DNA from: Acidimicrobiaceae bacterium
Lineage (GTDB): Bacteria; Actinomycetota; Acidimicrobiia; Acidimicrobiales; RAAP-2
Assembly (NCBI GenBank): GCA_003157945.1
Contig: PMFY01000294.1
Coordinates: 423 to 7,226 of the forward strand
Direction of reading: 5' to 3'
Length of the DNA: 6,804 bases
Position numbers and translations under genes: made by a program. Positions 5,613-6,804 of the stretch are shown piece by piece. The stretch's first letter is position 1; each line of letters opens with the position of its first letter. The notes under the pieces are model-generated. The model saw only the letters and a program-made list of their open reading frames with translations, searched no databases and had not been told where the DNA came from.

Positions 5613-6804
5613 AGGTCGGTGGGCTCCTCCATCGGGATGGGAACGAAGACGCGCGCCAGCAGGTCGTCCTCGGCCGGCCGGTTGTCGCCCCGCCGGCCGC
5701 CGCCCTTGCGGCCACGGGGCCGACTGAAGATGCGGGCGAGGACGAAGAGGATCAGCACCAGCGACATCAGGACGAACGCCGCCTGGAAGGCCAGCTCGAT
5801 GAGGACCGGCTGGGCCTGGCGGACGTCGGACCAGATGACGAGCGGCAGGGCGCCCTGGTCGTGGCTGAAGGGATTCCAGTTGATGACCTGCGAGCCGAAC
5901 GCCGTGAACAGGAGCGGCGCCGTTTCGCCGACGATGCGGGCGATGCCGAGCAGGACGGCGGTGACCACGCCCGAGCGCGCCGTCGGCAGCACGACCGACC
6001 AGACCGTCCGCCACTCGGGGGCGCCCAGCGCCTGGGACGCCTCGCGCAGCCCGCTGGGGACGACGCGCAGCACCTCCTCGACCACCCGGGTGACCGACGG
6101 CAGGAGGATGACCACCAGCGCCAACGATGCGGCGAAGCCCGAGTAGTTGAGGACGTGGGTCAGGATCAGCATCGAGTAGATGAAGATCCCGGCCACCACC
6201 GACGGGGTGCCGCTCATGGCGGTCACGACGGTCCGCACGGTGCGGGAGCCGAACCCCTTCACCTCGTTGAGGTAGATGGCCGTGGCCACGGCGAACGGCA
6301 CGCCGATGGCCACGGCGATGAGCACCTGCTCGACGGTGCCGATGATGGCGTGGAGGACCCCCACCTGGCCGAGCGCGTTGGGGTCGGCCACCTGGAAGTT
6401 CTTCTGGTCCTTGGTGAACAGCGACCCCCAGTGGATCGACGGCAGGGCTTTGGCCGCGACCCAGATCACGATGAAGAGGACGAGGCCGATCACGAGCAGG
6501 GCGGCGCTGACCACGACGACACCCACCACCCGGTCCGTCGCCACCTGGCGCTCGATGACCTGGGCGGTGCCCAGCCACGTGAGCGCCAGGAAGGTGAGGT
6601 ACCAGGCGACCAGGAAGCCGAGGCCACCCGACAGGGACGTCAGCTGGTAGAAGACGATCCAGACCAGGCACAGGGCCGAGAAGGCGGACGCCACCAGGAG
6701 GAAGACGTCCTCGGCACCGAAGGCACTGGGCCGGATCGGCGAGGGCAGACGGCGTGGTCGGGGCGCGGTCGGCGGCCCGGAGGGGCCGGAGCCGGCTCCG
6801 GCCC
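5609..6804 (-). CDS. pstA: Phosphate ABC transporter permease PstA (5' end outside the window)
   Basis: PstA forms the membrane channel with PstC and couples to PstB. The frame is open from the right edge to the TGA at 5609. Counting from the GTG at 6694 (361 residues), the core has membrane segments at about 60-82, 113-142, 156-180, 188-203, 240-262 and 300-321. The EAA loop that touches PstB is at about 206-237 (VEEVLRVVPSGLREASQALG). SGTPSVVAGI (161-170) and GIARIVGETAPLLFTAFG (250-267) are characteristic of PstA. Two extra hydrophobic segments precede the core (about 1-18 and 23-40), an N-terminal extension that I recall in actinobacterial PstA. The GTG at 6694 falls inside the first of these, which begins FLLV just before it. 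The 36 codons upstream are open but contain no ATG or GTG, so the true start is probably beyond 6804. The Arg/Gly/Lys-rich C-terminal tail (325-361) is also longer than usual. PstC should lie upstream. Confidence 0.92.
   Translation of the reverse strand, partial: AGAGSGPSGPPTAPRPRRLPSPIRPSAFGAEDVFLLVASAFSALCLVWIVFYQLTSLSGGLGFLVAWYLTFLALTWLGTAQVIERQVATDRVVGVVVVSAALLVIGLVLFIVIWVAAKALPSIHWGSLFTKDQKNFQVADPNALGQVGVLHAIIGTVEQVLIAVAIGVPFAVATAIYLNEVKGFGSRTVRTVVTAMSGTPSVVAGIFIYSMLILTHVLNYSGFAASLALVVILLPSVTRVVEEVLRVVPSGLREASQALGAPEWRTVWSVVLPTARSGVVTAVLLGIARIVGETAPLLFTAFGSQVINWNPFSHDQGALPLVIWSDVRQAQPVLIELAFQAAFVLMSLVLILFVLARIFSRPRGRKGGGRRGDNRPAEDDLLARVFVPIPMEEPTDL
5624..5630 (-). promoter_or_regulatory. 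Ribosome binding site of pstB
   Basis: GGAGGAG on the minus strand lies within the last codons of pstA, 11 bases before the pstB ATG at 5612. The spacer is a little long, but the match is strong. Confidence 0.6.
6783..6804. repeat. Perfect 22-base palindrome at the right edge
   Basis: The half-site GGGCCGGAGCC is followed directly by its exact reverse complement, with no loop, and it runs to the last base of the window. In the pstA frame it encodes Gly/Ala/Ser/Pro, so it may be a by-product of GC-rich low-complexity coding. It might instead be a stem or protein-binding site near the pstC-pstA junction. It could extend beyond the window. Confidence 0.5.

Noticed and set aside
4620..6146. Open frame of 508 codons on the plus strand, opposite pstB and pstA.
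   Set aside because: It is an antisense shadow over a PstB with every ATPase motif intact; its composition is low in complexity and shows no family.
5613..6671. Upstream continuation of the pstB frame to 6671, which would give a 634-residue protein.
   Set aside because: The added part is the pstA region read in the wrong frame (Arg/Gly/Pro-rich). The ATG at 5612 has a GGAGGAG and an ATGA overlap.

Overview
The window looks like part of a chromosome from a very GC-rich actinobacterium. This rests on GC-dominated third codon positions, GTG/ATG starts, an actinobacterial-style sortase, an extended PstA and a neocarzinostatin-like secreted domain. Acidimicrobiia or a related deep actinobacterial branch is my best guess, but it is an inference from protein style; there is no rRNA or other marker here.

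Every supported gene lies on the minus strand, so the region reads from right to left: pstA (5' end outside the window), pstB, pstS, a long secreted PstS-like protein, and a sortase (3' end outside the window). The genes are packed tightly: pstA/pstB overlap by 4 bp, pstB/pstS by about 23 bp, and the PstS-like gene and the sortase by 4 bp. The one gap is about 70 bp (or 4 bp with the upstream start), between pstS and the PstS-like gene. I see no promoter or terminator inside, so this looks like one transcription unit entered from beyond the right edge, where pstC would be expected.

The first three genes make up most of a high-affinity phosphate ABC importer: a permease subunit, the ATPase and the substrate-binding protein. 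The binding protein is unusual. It has a non-lipoprotein signal peptide and a C-terminal transmembrane anchor after a Gly/Ser linker, instead of a lipid anchor.

The most interesting part is 1-2995. A secreted protein of about 824 residues joins a neocarzinostatin-like beta domain to a divergent PstS-like domain, followed by a Thr/Ser/Gly linker, a hydrophobic helix and an RRRR tail. It is translationally coupled to a sortase. The PstS-like domain keeps several PstS family landmarks but seems to have lost the Arg and Asp of the phosphate-binding loop, and it carries 18 cysteines. This suggests a surface-attached accessory module of the phosphate importer, possibly anchored or processed by its own sortase through a degenerate sorting signal. 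No stretch longer than 300 bases lacks a gene.
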